The notes: a model not told the origin generated them from the sequence alone. Positions 1 through 6,538 are shown, numbered from the stretch's first letter. The stretch is DNA of 6,986 bases from Bacteroidales bacterium (GCA_030523385.1 JAUNIV010000119.1:1-6986); one strand, 5' to 3'. Numbers and translations: made by a program.

Positions 1-3
1 GGG

Positions 4-960
4 CTATAACCGAAAGCCGTTTTTCTTTTTCGGTGACTGGCTGCGCACCCCTTTGACGGATTGGACTTGCCCTTTTCTCTCAGCCTGTTTCTGTAAGTAT
101 TCGTTCAAGTCCTTGCATCCGTTGTAAGTCTGCGAAGCGTCACGGATGTATCTGTCTCTGCCGTATTCCTTGCGGATTTGCCGGAGTGCTTCCATGCCTG
201 CATGGTCGTTGTCGAAAAAGCAGTGAATGCGTTCGTAATTGCCCAACGGATAGAGAACCTTGTTTATATTCGATACGGAATTCAATACAATGTAGTCCTG
301 CCCGTCCAACTCCGGATAATTCGGGCAGCTCTCCTGTCTCAATGTCAAAAAGGAGAGGTAATCCATGAACCCCTCGAATACATAACAGGTATTCCTCGCT
401 TTCCCTGATTGTCTGATGTGGGAGATTTCCTTTGGGGCGATACAGCCCTTGAAATAGCGGTTGCGGATTTCATATCCATCCGATACATTGGGAAAGGCGA
501 TGGCAAAGTACCGCTTGCCGTTGTGGGTGAAACGGGCTTCACTACATTCTCTTTTCGCCAGTTCTGTATTTATTCCTCTACCTTGCAAGTAGGCAAGCAG
601 GGCAGGAGATGACAGCGGAACAATCTCCAACTGTTGGAAGCTCGGTTCGGAAGAGTTTTGCTTGCCAAAAGAGAAAGATACCGGGCGCACATATGGTGTC
701 TGTTCCGCTATCCGTTTCAAGATGTAAGGTACATGGTCGGTAGCATACAGGTGTGCAGCCAGTTCAATGATGCCACCACCTTTACCCAAACCGAAGTCAT
801 ACCATTGTTCTCGTTCGGTATTCACTTTGAACGATGCTTCAGTCTCTTCTCTAAATGGGGATTTGTACCAAAGGTTGATACCTTGTTGTTTTACTGGTGA
901 ATAACCCAAACTGTGCAGATAATCCGCTATCCTGATTTGCTTGGCTGTCTGTATATCCAT
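4..960 (-). CDS. TOPRIM-domain DNA primase-like protein of a mobile element, zinc ligands lost
   Basis: Probable primase acting in replication of the excised element. The 318-residue protein has a DnaG-like N-terminal domain at about residues 8-85. Its fold signature survives (SPFREE at 34-39, SFKVN at 43-47, YDFGLGKGGG at 54-63), but the Cys and His zinc ligands expected in CHC2 fingers are replaced by Ser, Arg, Asp and Leu. A TOPRIM domain follows: VFEGFMDYLS (194-203) carries the acidic E196, and FFDNDHAG (248-255) carries D250 and D252. KDLNEYL (283-289) closes the domain and the tail is basic. The length is normal for Bacteroidetes element primases. It is complete (TAG at 4-6) and starts at ATG 960 without a Shine-Dalgarno sequence. 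No Bacteroides-type promoter is visible directly upstream, so it is probably transcribed from the ATPase gene through the repeat spacer. The family call is firm; priming activity is inferred. Confidence 0.88.
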   Translation of the reverse strand: MDIQTAKQIRIADYLHSLGYSPVKQQGINLWYKSPFREETEASFKVNTEREQWYDFGLGKGGGIIELAAHLYATDHVPYILKRIAEQTPYVRPVSFSFGKQNSSEPSFQQLEIVPLSSPALLAYLQGRGINTELAKRECSEARFTHNGKRYFAIAFPNVSDGYEIRNRYFKGCIAPKEISHIRQSGKARNTCYVFEGFMDYLSFLTLRQESCPNYPELDGQDYIVLNSVSNINKVLYPLGNYERIHCFFDNDHAGMEALRQIRKEYGRDRYIRDASQTYNGCKDLNEYLQKQAERKGQVQSVKGVRSQSPKKKNGFRL

Positions 961-1008
961 AAAATGATTGTTTTAGTAGTTGGTAAATTGATTTGTTTTT
1001 CTTTTCGC

Positions 1009-1031
1009 CCGTACCTTTTTAGGAAGTACGG
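1009..1031. repeat. Short imperfect palindrome beside the palindromic repeat units
   Basis: CCGTAC at 1009-1014 is the exact reverse complement of GTACGG at 1026-1031. The 11-base interior can add one A-T and two G-T pairs after a mismatch. It lies between the primase start and the first 12-bp-armed repeat unit. In the minus-strand transcript it would form a small hairpin in the primase leader. It has no following T run on the minus strand, so it is not a convincing terminator. It could be part of the same origin or regulatory region. Confidence 0.5.
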
Positions 1032-1036
1032 TCTAT

Positions 1037-1091
1037 AATCACTTCACTAAATTCTCGTATATATAGGATACGGTAATAAAGTGAAGTGATT
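1037..1091. repeat. Palindromic repeat unit 1 (12-bp arms)
   Basis: AATCACTTCACT at 1037-1048 and its exact reverse complement AGTGAAGTGATT at 1080-1091 flank a 31-base AT-rich core containing TATATATA. Each arm itself holds a tandem pentamer TCACT-TCACT. Arm centres are 43 bp apart, close to four helical turns. The unit is repeated almost exactly at 1106-1159. It sits in the non-coding spacer between the helicase-like ATPase and the primase. Possible roles are initiator-binding sites at a replication origin, an operator pair, or RNA hairpins in the polycistronic message. The repeats are seen directly; the function is inferred. Confidence 0.9.
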
Positions 1092-1105
1092 TAATCCCAT
1101 TTCAG

Positions 1106-1159
1106 AATCACTTCACTATATTCCTAATATATACACCCCGAGAATAAAGTGAAGTGATT
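1106..1159. repeat. Palindromic repeat unit 2 (12-bp arms)
   Basis: This is a second copy of the unit at 1037-1091, with identical 12-base arms at 1106-1117 and 1148-1159 around a 30-base core. Arm centres are 42 bp apart. The two cores share ATTC near the left arm, a TATATA stretch in the middle and AATAA before the right arm, but differ elsewhere. Arms are therefore conserved more strictly than cores, as expected for protein-binding sites or RNA stems. It ends 13 bases before the stop codon of the ATPase gene. Confidence 0.9.
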
Positions 1160-1172
1160 GCAGGGAAATGGG

Positions 1173-2249
1173 CTAATAGTGGAAGTCGGGCATGAAGGTG
1201 TATTTCCTGCCGTTCTCCTGCACTATCATCCGCTTGTTGCGGAGCATGGTGATGAGCGATACCGCCTTTTTATGGTTCAGTTTTACACCCACGGACATAT
1301 AGGTCTTGATTAAAGCATCTTCCAGTTCCTTGTAACCATATTCCTCTTTCAGACCGAATGCGGCTTCCAATGCGATGCGGTGCTGCTGCTCGGTGATATG
1401 CCTGTAAGGGTCGAACTTCTCTTCTTCGGGTCTTCCCGGTTTCTTTGTTTCGGGTTTGTAACCTTCTATAAGTTCGGGAAGGGCTTTGTCGTTGATGCGG
1501 AACGCAAAAGGCTCAAAGTCCATTGCTCGTATGTGAATGGCTGAAACATGGCTGATGTCACCGTTGCCCTTGTCCTTTTCTACCTGCAATACGGTTTCCG
1601 CCTTGTTGTTCAACTCCGTACCGATATGCCCTCTCGCATTCTCATCCCCCTTGTTCTGATGCAGTATCGTATGGATGTGTATCTGCCTGTCGTCCGTCCA
1701 CTGCATCAGTTTGGATATGATGCGTGTGGATTCACCGGGGCTGTTGATGTCGTACACCATATCACGGATGCCGTCTATGATTACAAGACCAATGTCGGGA
1801 GTGTTGTAGATAGCCTGTTCTACAATCCTGATACGTTGCTCAGGCGTGTATTTTCTCAAAGCGAGAAATTCAAGGTTCTCATTGTCCCTGTCATCTGGCA
1901 AGCCGGCCATCCGCAAAATGCGTGTCATGACTTTCAGGCAATGGTAAGGGCTTTGCTCTGTATCAACATAAAGCACTTTCCGCTTATCTTCCGGCAGTTC
2001 CGCCACATACCGCAACACTGTGCCGTTCTTCAATGCGGCGGCTACGATAGCCGATACATTGAATGTCTTTTTACTTTTGGCTTTGCCGATGGATGCGCTG
2101 AAATTGCCCAATGTCCCAATGACAGAACCATGTACTTTGAGGATTTCAGGTGCTTTCTCATAACTTTTCGACAGGCTCAAACGTGAGGCTTGCCAAAGGA
2201 TAATGGCTTCTTCTGCCGATATGTCCTTAGTCTCTTTAATATAGTCCAT
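1173..2249 (-). CDS. RepA-like AAA (RecA-fold) ATPase, probable replicative helicase of the element
   Basis: Probable helicase or replication ATPase of the excised element, partner of the downstream primase. Residue numbers count from an upstream ATG at 2255. An atypical Walker A, GKAKSKKT (57-64), keeps K63 and T64 but has Lys in place of the second Gly. VLYVDTEQ (94-101) carries an acidic strand end. LVIIDG (157-162) is Walker B with D161. HTILHQNK (195-202), then the ARGHIGTE stretch (207-214), resemble the polar sensor strand of RecA-like proteins. Residues 280-355 look like a C-terminal winged helix. The start at 2249 is preferred because GGGAGG at 2257-2262 lies 7 bases upstream of it; the ATG at 2255 would leave only 1 base and adds two residues. 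The stop of the helix-turn-helix gene is 14 bases upstream, so the two are probably co-transcribed. Confidence 0.87.
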   Translation of the reverse strand: MDYIKETKDISAEEAIILWQASRLSLSKSYEKAPEILKVHGSVIGTLGNFSASIGKAKSKKTFNVSAIVAAALKNGTVLRYVAELPEDKRKVLYVDTEQSPYHCLKVMTRILRMAGLPDDRDNENLEFLALRKYTPEQRIRIVEQAIYNTPDIGLVIIDGIRDMVYDINSPGESTRIISKLMQWTDDRQIHIHTILHQNKGDENARGHIGTELNNKAETVLQVEKDKGNGDISHVSAIHIRAMDFEPFAFRINDKALPELIEGYKPETKKPGRPEEEKFDPYRHITEQQHRIALEAAFGLKEEYGYKELEDALIKTYMSVGVKLNHKKAVSLITMLRNKRMIVQENGRKYTFMPDFHY

Positions 2250-2256
2250 AGCCATG

Positions 2257-2262
2257 CCTCCC
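2257..2262 (-). promoter_or_regulatory. Ribosome binding site deciding the ATPase start
   Basis: On the minus strand GGGAGG stands 7 bases before the ATG at 2249 and 1 base before the ATG at 2255. This spacing favours the inner ATG. It is the clearest Shine-Dalgarno sequence in the window; the other genes have weak ones or none. Confidence 0.6.
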
Positions 2263-2263
2263 G

Positions 2264-2572
2264 TTATTTTCGTCCTCCTGTTTTCTTCCCGGCCAGTTCA
2301 AGGGCAAGCTCCACATCTACGATAATCTTGCGTCCTATCTGGGTGATTGCCTTGTCAATCTTTCCGCTTTTCTTGATGCGGTTGGCGGTGGGCAGGCTGC
2401 ACCCGAACAGTTTGGCAATGCCCAGTATTCCGTACACATACTTCCTTTCTGTGTCCGTAACGGGCTGTGGCTGCATTTCCGTTTGACCGGAAGCGTGCTT
2501 GCTTAAGAATATGAACTCTTCGCCTGTCATCTGCCAGACGGGTTTTGATAATAACTCTTGAAGATTTGTCAT
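2264..2572 (-). CDS. Small helix-turn-helix DNA-binding protein (DUF3853-like)
   Basis: A 102-residue DNA-binding protein typical of Bacteroidetes integrative elements. YVYGILGIAKLFGCSLPTAN (45-64) fits a MerR/excisionase-like helix-turn-helix, with the recognition helix near SLPTANRIKKSGK (59-71). IGRKIIVDVELALEL (78-92) is the wing and following helix. The C-terminus KKTGGRK is basic. Similarity to DUF3853 is recognised from memory. It sits directly before the ATPase gene as the first gene of the replication block. A terminator and a spacer of about 220 bases separate it from the upstream cargo genes, so it probably has its own promoter. It may be a repressor of this block or a recombination directionality factor. 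No Shine-Dalgarno sequence precedes the ATG at 2572. Confidence 0.8.
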   Translation of the reverse strand: MTNLQELLSKPVWQMTGEEFIFLSKHASGQTEMQPQPVTDTERKYVYGILGIAKLFGCSLPTANRIKKSGKIDKAITQIGRKIIVDVELALELAGKKTGGRK

Positions 2573-2641
2573 CGTCTAATCTATTTAGTCGTTTAACAAT
2601 CAGCCCTGCGCACTGGCTGTTATTTCTGTTCTCGAACGATG

Positions 2642-2649
2642 CAAAATTA
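2642..2649 (-). promoter_or_regulatory. Weak candidate -7 box for the helix-turn-helix/ATPase/primase operon
   Basis: TAATTTTG on the minus strand fits the Bacteroides -7 pattern TAnnTTTG and would give a leader of about 60 bases before the ATG at 2572. No TTTG lies at the expected -33 distance; the nearest, at 2684-2687, is too far. The call rests mainly on the need for a promoter after the terminator at 2721-2756. Confidence 0.35.
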
Positions 2650-2720
2650 GGTAGGTTTGTAAGTGGTAAGGATGTGGTTAGTGCAAATGGAATATTTTAT
2701 TATTTCTTTGAATATCAGAC

Positions 2721-2756
2721 AATAAAAATACCACTCAAAAATTAATTTGAGTGGTA
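2721..2756 (-). terminator. Rho-independent terminator of the nuclease/coiled-coil unit
   Basis: Arms TACCACTCAAA (2729-2739) and TTTGAGTGGTA (2746-2756) form a perfect 11-bp stem with a 6-base loop. Read on the minus strand, the stem is followed at once by TTTTTATT. It begins 39 bases after the stop codon of the coiled-coil gene and so ends that transcript. On the plus strand only a short A run follows, so it works in one direction. Confidence 0.88.
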
Positions 2757-2795
2757 AAAGTGGTTATTTCGTAATATGTCAGGGTATATCACGGA

Positions 2796-3833
2796 TTATC
2801 GGAATATTGCGTCCATTTCTTTGGCGAACTTCTGGTTGCTGTCACTTGGGAAATCGGAAACAGGTTCCTTGTATTTTGACTTGTAATAGTTCTCTTCAAT
2901 ATCCAGCATTTTGAGGATATTCTTTTTCCAATTCTCCCTGTCAAGTTTGGGCAGTTGTTCACCCATCAGGAATATCAGGTAGCAGACACGTATTTTCTCT
3001 CTCGTTTTTATTTTCAGCTTGCATTTGCCGGGGTGCAGATTCATACAAGCATAGAAATCATATTCGGAAATATTCTCGAATTGTTCTCCTACGCAGGTCG
3101 TGTAAACGTGCGAAAGCAACTCCATGTCGAAATATTCGTGTTGTTCCTCTTTGGGTGCTTCTTCTTGCATATCGGGTTCGCTTGGCTTGGTTAGCTCTTC
3201 CGGTTTATCTTTAGCTACGGGAATATATTTTGCTAATATTTCCATAAAATGGAAACTCAATTTATAAATATCTCCGCAGCAGTTCTCTATATATTGGAAA
3301 GCCTCTTTTCTTGCTTGCTTTTGCAATTCATAAAGCCTGTTCAGTTCTTCTTTTTCTTTCTCATATTCAGCCTTGCAGCGTTCATATTCCTTTTCGGCTT
3401 GCTTTTCTTCTTCTGCCGTATGTTCCCTGTAACCAATAGAATCATATCTGTTATATGCCTCGTTCAAAGGCTTGTTTAGTCTTTGTGTAACCTCCAGTTG
3501 TTCTTCTATATCAATATTATATCTATCAGCGAAATGGTAGCACACACGAGAAATTATCTCATCATCAAGCAATGGATATTTTTCGTAAAGCATCATGTTT
3601 TTCTCTATCTCGGCTCTTAGACTGTCGAGAATCAGAGTGTACTGTTCTTTCTGCTTGTCAAGTACCAATTCAAGGATAGCGGCTTCAAAAGCTTTTGTGT
3701 CATTGTATTGCTTGTAGAAGTTCGTGATGAATTTCTGCTTGTCAAAAGAAAAAGTATGGCTTACAATAAAGTCACTGTATATTCGGTTGAGTTCACCGTA
3801 TTGGGGAATCATAATCAGTATTTCTCCTGCCAT
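2796..3833 (-). CDS. Unrecognised coiled-coil protein, partner of the DUF1016 nuclease
   Basis: I do not recognise this 345-residue protein with confidence. Three parts are visible. Residues 1-130 are mostly helical. Residues 138-185 are strongly charged (Glu/Lys/Arg) with a likely coiled coil. A Pro/Glu-rich linker (205-232) leads to a C-terminal domain (233-345) containing VCYLIFLMGEQLP (283-295) and YYKSKYKEPVSDFP (316-329). That last part reminds me of hypothetical proteins on Bacteroidetes conjugative elements. No signal peptide, membrane segment or catalytic motif is seen. Its start lies 11 bases after the nuclease stop codon, and a terminator follows, so the two genes form one unit. 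An internal ATG at 3812 (residue 8) is preceded by AGGAG at an 11-base spacing and could be the true start. The gene looks more AT-rich than the primase gene. It might be a regulatory or targeting partner of the nuclease. Confidence 0.75.
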   Translation of the reverse strand: MAGEILIMIPQYGELNRIYSDFIVSHTFSFDKQKFITNFYKQYNDTKAFEAAILELVLDKQKEQYTLILDSLRAEIEKNMMLYEKYPLLDDEIISRVCYHFADRYNIDIEEQLEVTQRLNKPLNEAYNRYDSIGYREHTAEEEKQAEKEYERCKAEYEKEKEELNRLYELQKQARKEAFQYIENCCGDIYKLSFHFMEILAKYIPVAKDKPEELTKPSEPDMQEEAPKEEQHEYFDMELLSHVYTTCVGEQFENISEYDFYACMNLHPGKCKLKIKTREKIRVCYLIFLMGEQLPKLDRENWKKNILKMLDIEENYYKSKYKEPVSDFPSDSNQKFAKEMDAIFR

Positions 3834-3844
3834 ATATCTTGGGT

Positions 3845-5134
3845 TTATGGATTTTTGTCTTTATCAAGAAAGGAAGCCAGTTCTTCTTCCACTTCTTCTA
3901 TACTTGGCAGAGCCGATTTTAAGTTTTCAGGTATAGCCTTGCTCAGTTGGTAATCGCTGATGCCTATCGGCTGGTCATAGCCTGTCAATGCGTATTGTGC
4001 TACAACTTCGTCTTTTCCCTTGCACAGCAACAACCCGATAGTCTTGTTGTCATTCTCTCCCCTCAGTTTATCATCCACCACATTGATGTAGAAGTTCAGT
4101 TGCCCTGCATACTCCGGTTTGAATGGGGTAGCCTTTAATTCTACCACGATATATGCGTGCAGTGGAATAGAATATAATATCAGGTCTGCATAGAAATCGC
4201 TGTTTCCGACTTGGAAATGCTTCTGTCGTGCAACGAAAGCAAAGCCATTGCCCATTTCCAGCAAGTAACGGGTAACGTGCTTAACCAACTGTTCTTCTAT
4301 GTCCCTTTCATCTGCTTTCTCTTTAGTTCCAGCCAAATCAAAGATGTACGGGTCTTTCAACAGGTAATTGGCGAGGTCGCTTTGCGGTGCAGGAAGCGTG
4401 GCTGTGAAATTGTTTACCTTATTATTGCTGATTTGTCTGCTGTACAGGTTGGTTTCAATTTGTATTTTAAGAGCATTGCTGCTCCAGCCCATTTCCACAG
4501 ACTGCTTCATGTACCAATAGCTTACACCCAATGGAATTGAACTGTTAAGCATAATCACATGGCTTGCCCAATTGGTTCTTGCAACAGGTGATGCCATGAA
4601 TACGCTTTCTATATCCTTAATTTCCATCCGGTAAATATCAGATACGGTTTGGGCTACATTATGAATTTGCGCAAGAGGTTCTTGCGTGATTATAATTTCC
4701 TTGTTATCAGTGGATTGGACTTGCGTAAGAGGCTCTTGCGTAAATTGCGCATCGTTTAAGTAGCGTACTTCGTCTGCTATTTTCTCCACACTTGGAGCTA
4801 TCAACTTTGCATCCGTTTCTATGAAACTTTGCAATGCCCTCAAAGGATATGCTTTTGCAAACTGACACATATAGGTAAGGTTGCGTTCCGAATAGCCCTT
4901 CTTTTCGGGATAATTCAACCGGATAGCCTTTGCCAACTGTTTGATGGTTTTGCTTCCCCATCCGTGCAGTTGCTGATGATAGAGAATATAGTTACCCATT
5001 TTCCAGTAATGGAACAACATTTGCGCATTGGCTGCGGTAATCAGCCGTACTTGTGCCTGTTGTATTTCCGAACCGACAGCATTTATAAATGCGTCAAAGT
5101 TCGTCTTTTCTATGTTATGTCCGTTGTTGTTCAT
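3845..5134 (-). CDS. DUF1016 (YhcG-type) PDDEXK nuclease-domain protein
   Basis: A probable DNA nuclease of the DUF1016/YhcG family, 429 residues, within the usual size. The N-terminal DUF1016 helical domain (about 10-100) includes YWKMGNYI (43-50), WGSKTIKQLA (59-68) and YSERNLTYM (81-89). A variable linker (about 110-165) contains a duplicated TQEPL(T/A)Q motif. The second half carries GWSSNALKIQIE (216-227), LLKDPYIFDL (258-267) and a PDDEXK nuclease fold. Likely catalytic residues are D317 in DFYADLILY and E332 and K334 in VVELKAT, followed by EYAGQLNFYI (341-350). All expected acidic and Lys residues are present, so the enzyme is probably active. Substrate and role are unknown; relatives often lie on mobile elements and near restriction or other defence genes. 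It is first in a two-gene unit with its own promoter. The ATG at 5134 has no Shine-Dalgarno sequence. Confidence 0.9.
   Translation of the reverse strand: MNNNGHNIEKTNFDAFINAVGSEIQQAQVRLITAANAQMLFHYWKMGNYILYHQQLHGWGSKTIKQLAKAIRLNYPEKKGYSERNLTYMCQFAKAYPLRALQSFIETDAKLIAPSVEKIADEVRYLNDAQFTQEPLTQVQSTDNKEIIITQEPLAQIHNVAQTVSDIYRMEIKDIESVFMASPVARTNWASHVIMLNSSIPLGVSYWYMKQSVEMGWSSNALKIQIETNLYSRQISNNKVNNFTATLPAPQSDLANYLLKDPYIFDLAGTKEKADERDIEEQLVKHVTRYLLEMGNGFAFVARQKHFQVGNSDFYADLILYSIPLHAYIVVELKATPFKPEYAGQLNFYINVVDDKLRGENDNKTIGLLLCKGKDEVVAQYALTGYDQPIGISDYQLSKAIPENLKSALPSIEEVEEELASFLDKDKNP
4667..4741. repeat. Intragenic quasi-palindromic direct repeat in the nuclease linker
   Basis: Two 21-base copies at 4667-4687 and 4721-4741 match at 19 of 21 positions and lie exactly 54 bases (18 codons) apart, in frame. 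Each is itself nearly palindromic: GCAAGA and TCTTGC flank three bases in the first copy, and AAGAG and CTCTT flank one base in the second. They encode the repeated TQEPL(T/A)Q peptide. A shorter TTGCGC follows at 4745-4750. Slippage-type duplication, or insertion of a small palindromic element in frame, would explain it. Confidence 0.8.
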
Positions 5135-5154
5135 CTTATGATATTTTCAGAATA

Positions 5155-5186
5155 CAAATGTAATTCAAAGGTGGTAATCTATGAAA
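5155..5186 (-). promoter_or_regulatory. Candidate Bacteroides-type promoter of the nuclease/coiled-coil unit
   Basis: On the minus strand TACATTTG (5155-5162) is an exact match to the -7 pattern TAnnTTTG. Upstream by 20 bases is TTTC (5183-5186), three of four bases of the -33 TTTG. It lies in the 65-base gap after the integrase stop codon and would give a short leader of about 12-16 bases before the ATG at 5134. Confidence 0.55.
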
Positions 5187-5199
5187 CTAATTGATACTT

Positions 5200-6480
5200 T
5201 TATAGTTGATTGAACTTGTTCATTGCATTTGCCCTAATGTCATCTGCTATGTCAATATAGGGTTTCATGGCTTTGTAGTCACTGTGTCCCGTCCATTTCA
5301 TAACCACCTGTGCAGGGATTCCGAGAGCCAACGCATTGCAGATGAATGTTCTTCTTCCGGCATGGGTGCTTAACAATGCGTATTTGGGCGTGATTTCATC
5401 TATGCGCTCATTTCCTTTGTAGTAGGTTTCCCGTACAGGTTCGTTGATTTCCGCCAGCTCGCCCAGTTCCTTCAAATAATCGTTCATCTTCTGATTGCTG
5501 ATGACGGGCAATGCCATGTGATTCTCGAAATGAACATCCTTGTATTTTTCAAGAATGGCTTTGCTGTGGTCGTTCAGTTCGATTATCAGGCTGTCCGCAG
5601 TCTTGACTGTGGTAACTTCAATGTGGTCGGGTTTAATATCGCTTCTTTTCAAGTTACGGACATCCGAATATCGTAAACTCGTGAAACAACAGAACAGAAA
5701 GACATCCCTGACACGTTCCAAATATTGTTTGTCATGCGGTATATGATAATCTTTCAATTTGTTCAGTTCATCCCAAGTCAAGAAGATCACTTTTTTCGAG
5801 GTGGTTTTCAGTTTCGGTTTGAATGTATCGTATGCAATGTTCTGATGATGTCCTTTCTTGAAGCTCCAGCGCAGGAACCATTTGAGGAATCCCATTTGCT
5901 TGCCGATGGTGCTGTTTCTCATATCCTTGGTATCACGCAGGAAATTGACGTATTCGTTCAATCCAAACTCGTCGAAATAGTTAAATGTTGCATCCTCCTT
6001 GAACTCTTTGAGGTGGTTCCTCACTGCTGCAAATTTTTCATAGGTGGATGCCGTCCAGTTATTCTGGTTACCGCACTCTTTTACAAACTCATCGAACACC
6101 TCCCAAAAGCTGACAGGGGCTTCTTCCGGCTGTTCTTCGCTGGTTTTCATTCTCATGTTGAAAGCTTCCTTCAACTGTTGGGTCGTTGGCATGACCTCCT
6201 GCACCTCGAACTCCTTGAAAATATTCTGGATTTCGGCATAGTATTTCAGCAAGTCCGTATTGATTTCGGCTGCACTTTGCTTTAGCTTGTTGGTACATCC
6301 ATTCTTTACCCGCTGCTTGTCTGCATCCCATTTGGATACGTCAATCCGGTAGCCCGTTGTAAACTCGATGCGTTGGCTGGCAAAGATGACACGCATACGG
6401 ATAGGTACGTTCTCTACGATTGGCACACCGTTCTTTTTCCGGCTCTCCAATGCAAAAATGATGTTACGTTTGATATTCAT
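5200..6480 (-). CDS. Tyrosine recombinase (site-specific integrase) of the element
   Basis: This 426-residue Bacteroidetes-type integrase inserts and excises the element at the adjacent att site. An N-terminal arm-binding domain (about 1-95) is marked by RKKNGVPIVENVPI (14-27) and TTGYRIDVSKWD (41-52). A core-binding SAM-like domain (about 125-215) contains TYEKFAAVRNHLKEF (146-160). The catalytic domain (about 232-420) has R270 (TSLRYSD), K293 (TVKTAD), H373 and R376 (THAGRRTF), H399 (WTGHSD) and nucleophile Y408 (KPYIDI). The catalytic set is complete, so the protein is probably active. The ATG at 6480 was chosen because the reading frame extended to 6564 would run through the promoter and repeats and encodes nothing family-like; no Shine-Dalgarno sequence precedes it. 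It is the gene nearest the att junction, as usual for such elements. Confidence 0.95.
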   Translation of the reverse strand: MNIKRNIIFALESRKKNGVPIVENVPIRMRVIFASQRIEFTTGYRIDVSKWDADKQRVKNGCTNKLKQSAAEINTDLLKYYAEIQNIFKEFEVQEVMPTTQQLKEAFNMRMKTSEEQPEEAPVSFWEVFDEFVKECGNQNNWTASTYEKFAAVRNHLKEFKEDATFNYFDEFGLNEYVNFLRDTKDMRNSTIGKQMGFLKWFLRWSFKKGHHQNIAYDTFKPKLKTTSKKVIFLTWDELNKLKDYHIPHDKQYLERVRDVFLFCCFTSLRYSDVRNLKRSDIKPDHIEVTTVKTADSLIIELNDHSKAILEKYKDVHFENHMALPVISNQKMNDYLKELGELAEINEPVRETYYKGNERIDEITPKYALLSTHAGRRTFICNALALGIPAQVVMKWTGHSDYKAMKPYIDIADDIRANAMNKFNQL

Positions 6481-6522
6481 AATTGGGTGCGTTTGAAATT
6501 CTACACCCAAATATACACCCAA
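6481..6522. repeat. TTGGGTGTA repeats over the integrase promoter and leader
   Basis: On the minus strand TTGGGTGTA occurs at 6514-6522 and again at 6502-6510, 12 bases apart, with an inverted CACCCAA at 6483-6489, two bases before the start codon. The two direct copies flank and overlap the -7 box. The second copy and the inverted one could pair in the mRNA as a 7-bp stem with a 14-base loop just before the ATG. They may be an operator for a repressor or sites for the integrase itself. Confidence 0.75.
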
Positions 6523-6538
6523 TATTTGAGATAGCAAA
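6508..6538 (-). promoter_or_regulatory. Bacteroides-type promoter of the integrase gene
   Basis: TATATTTG (6508-6515) matches the -7 pattern TAnnTTTG exactly. TTTG (6535-6538), 19 bases upstream, matches the -33 element exactly. Transcription would begin near 6500, about 20 bases before the ATG at 6480. This supports the shorter integrase start. Confidence 0.7.

Noticed and set aside
1037..1159. CRISPR-like array
   Set aside because: The 12-base arms alternate in orientation, are too short, and the intervals are not uniform spacers. There are no cas genes.
1548..2186. Plus-strand open frame of 212 codons
   Set aside because: It lies entirely antisense to the ATPase gene, which has clear motifs. 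The translation has no family resemblance.
5185..5207. Terminator after the integrase gene
   Set aside because: AACTA/TAGTT gives only a 5-bp AT-rich stem with a 13-base loop, which is too weak to claim.
5725..6285. Plus-strand open frame of 186 codons
   Set aside because: It is antisense to the integrase, and its hydrophobic, Phe-rich translation is a typical shadow product.
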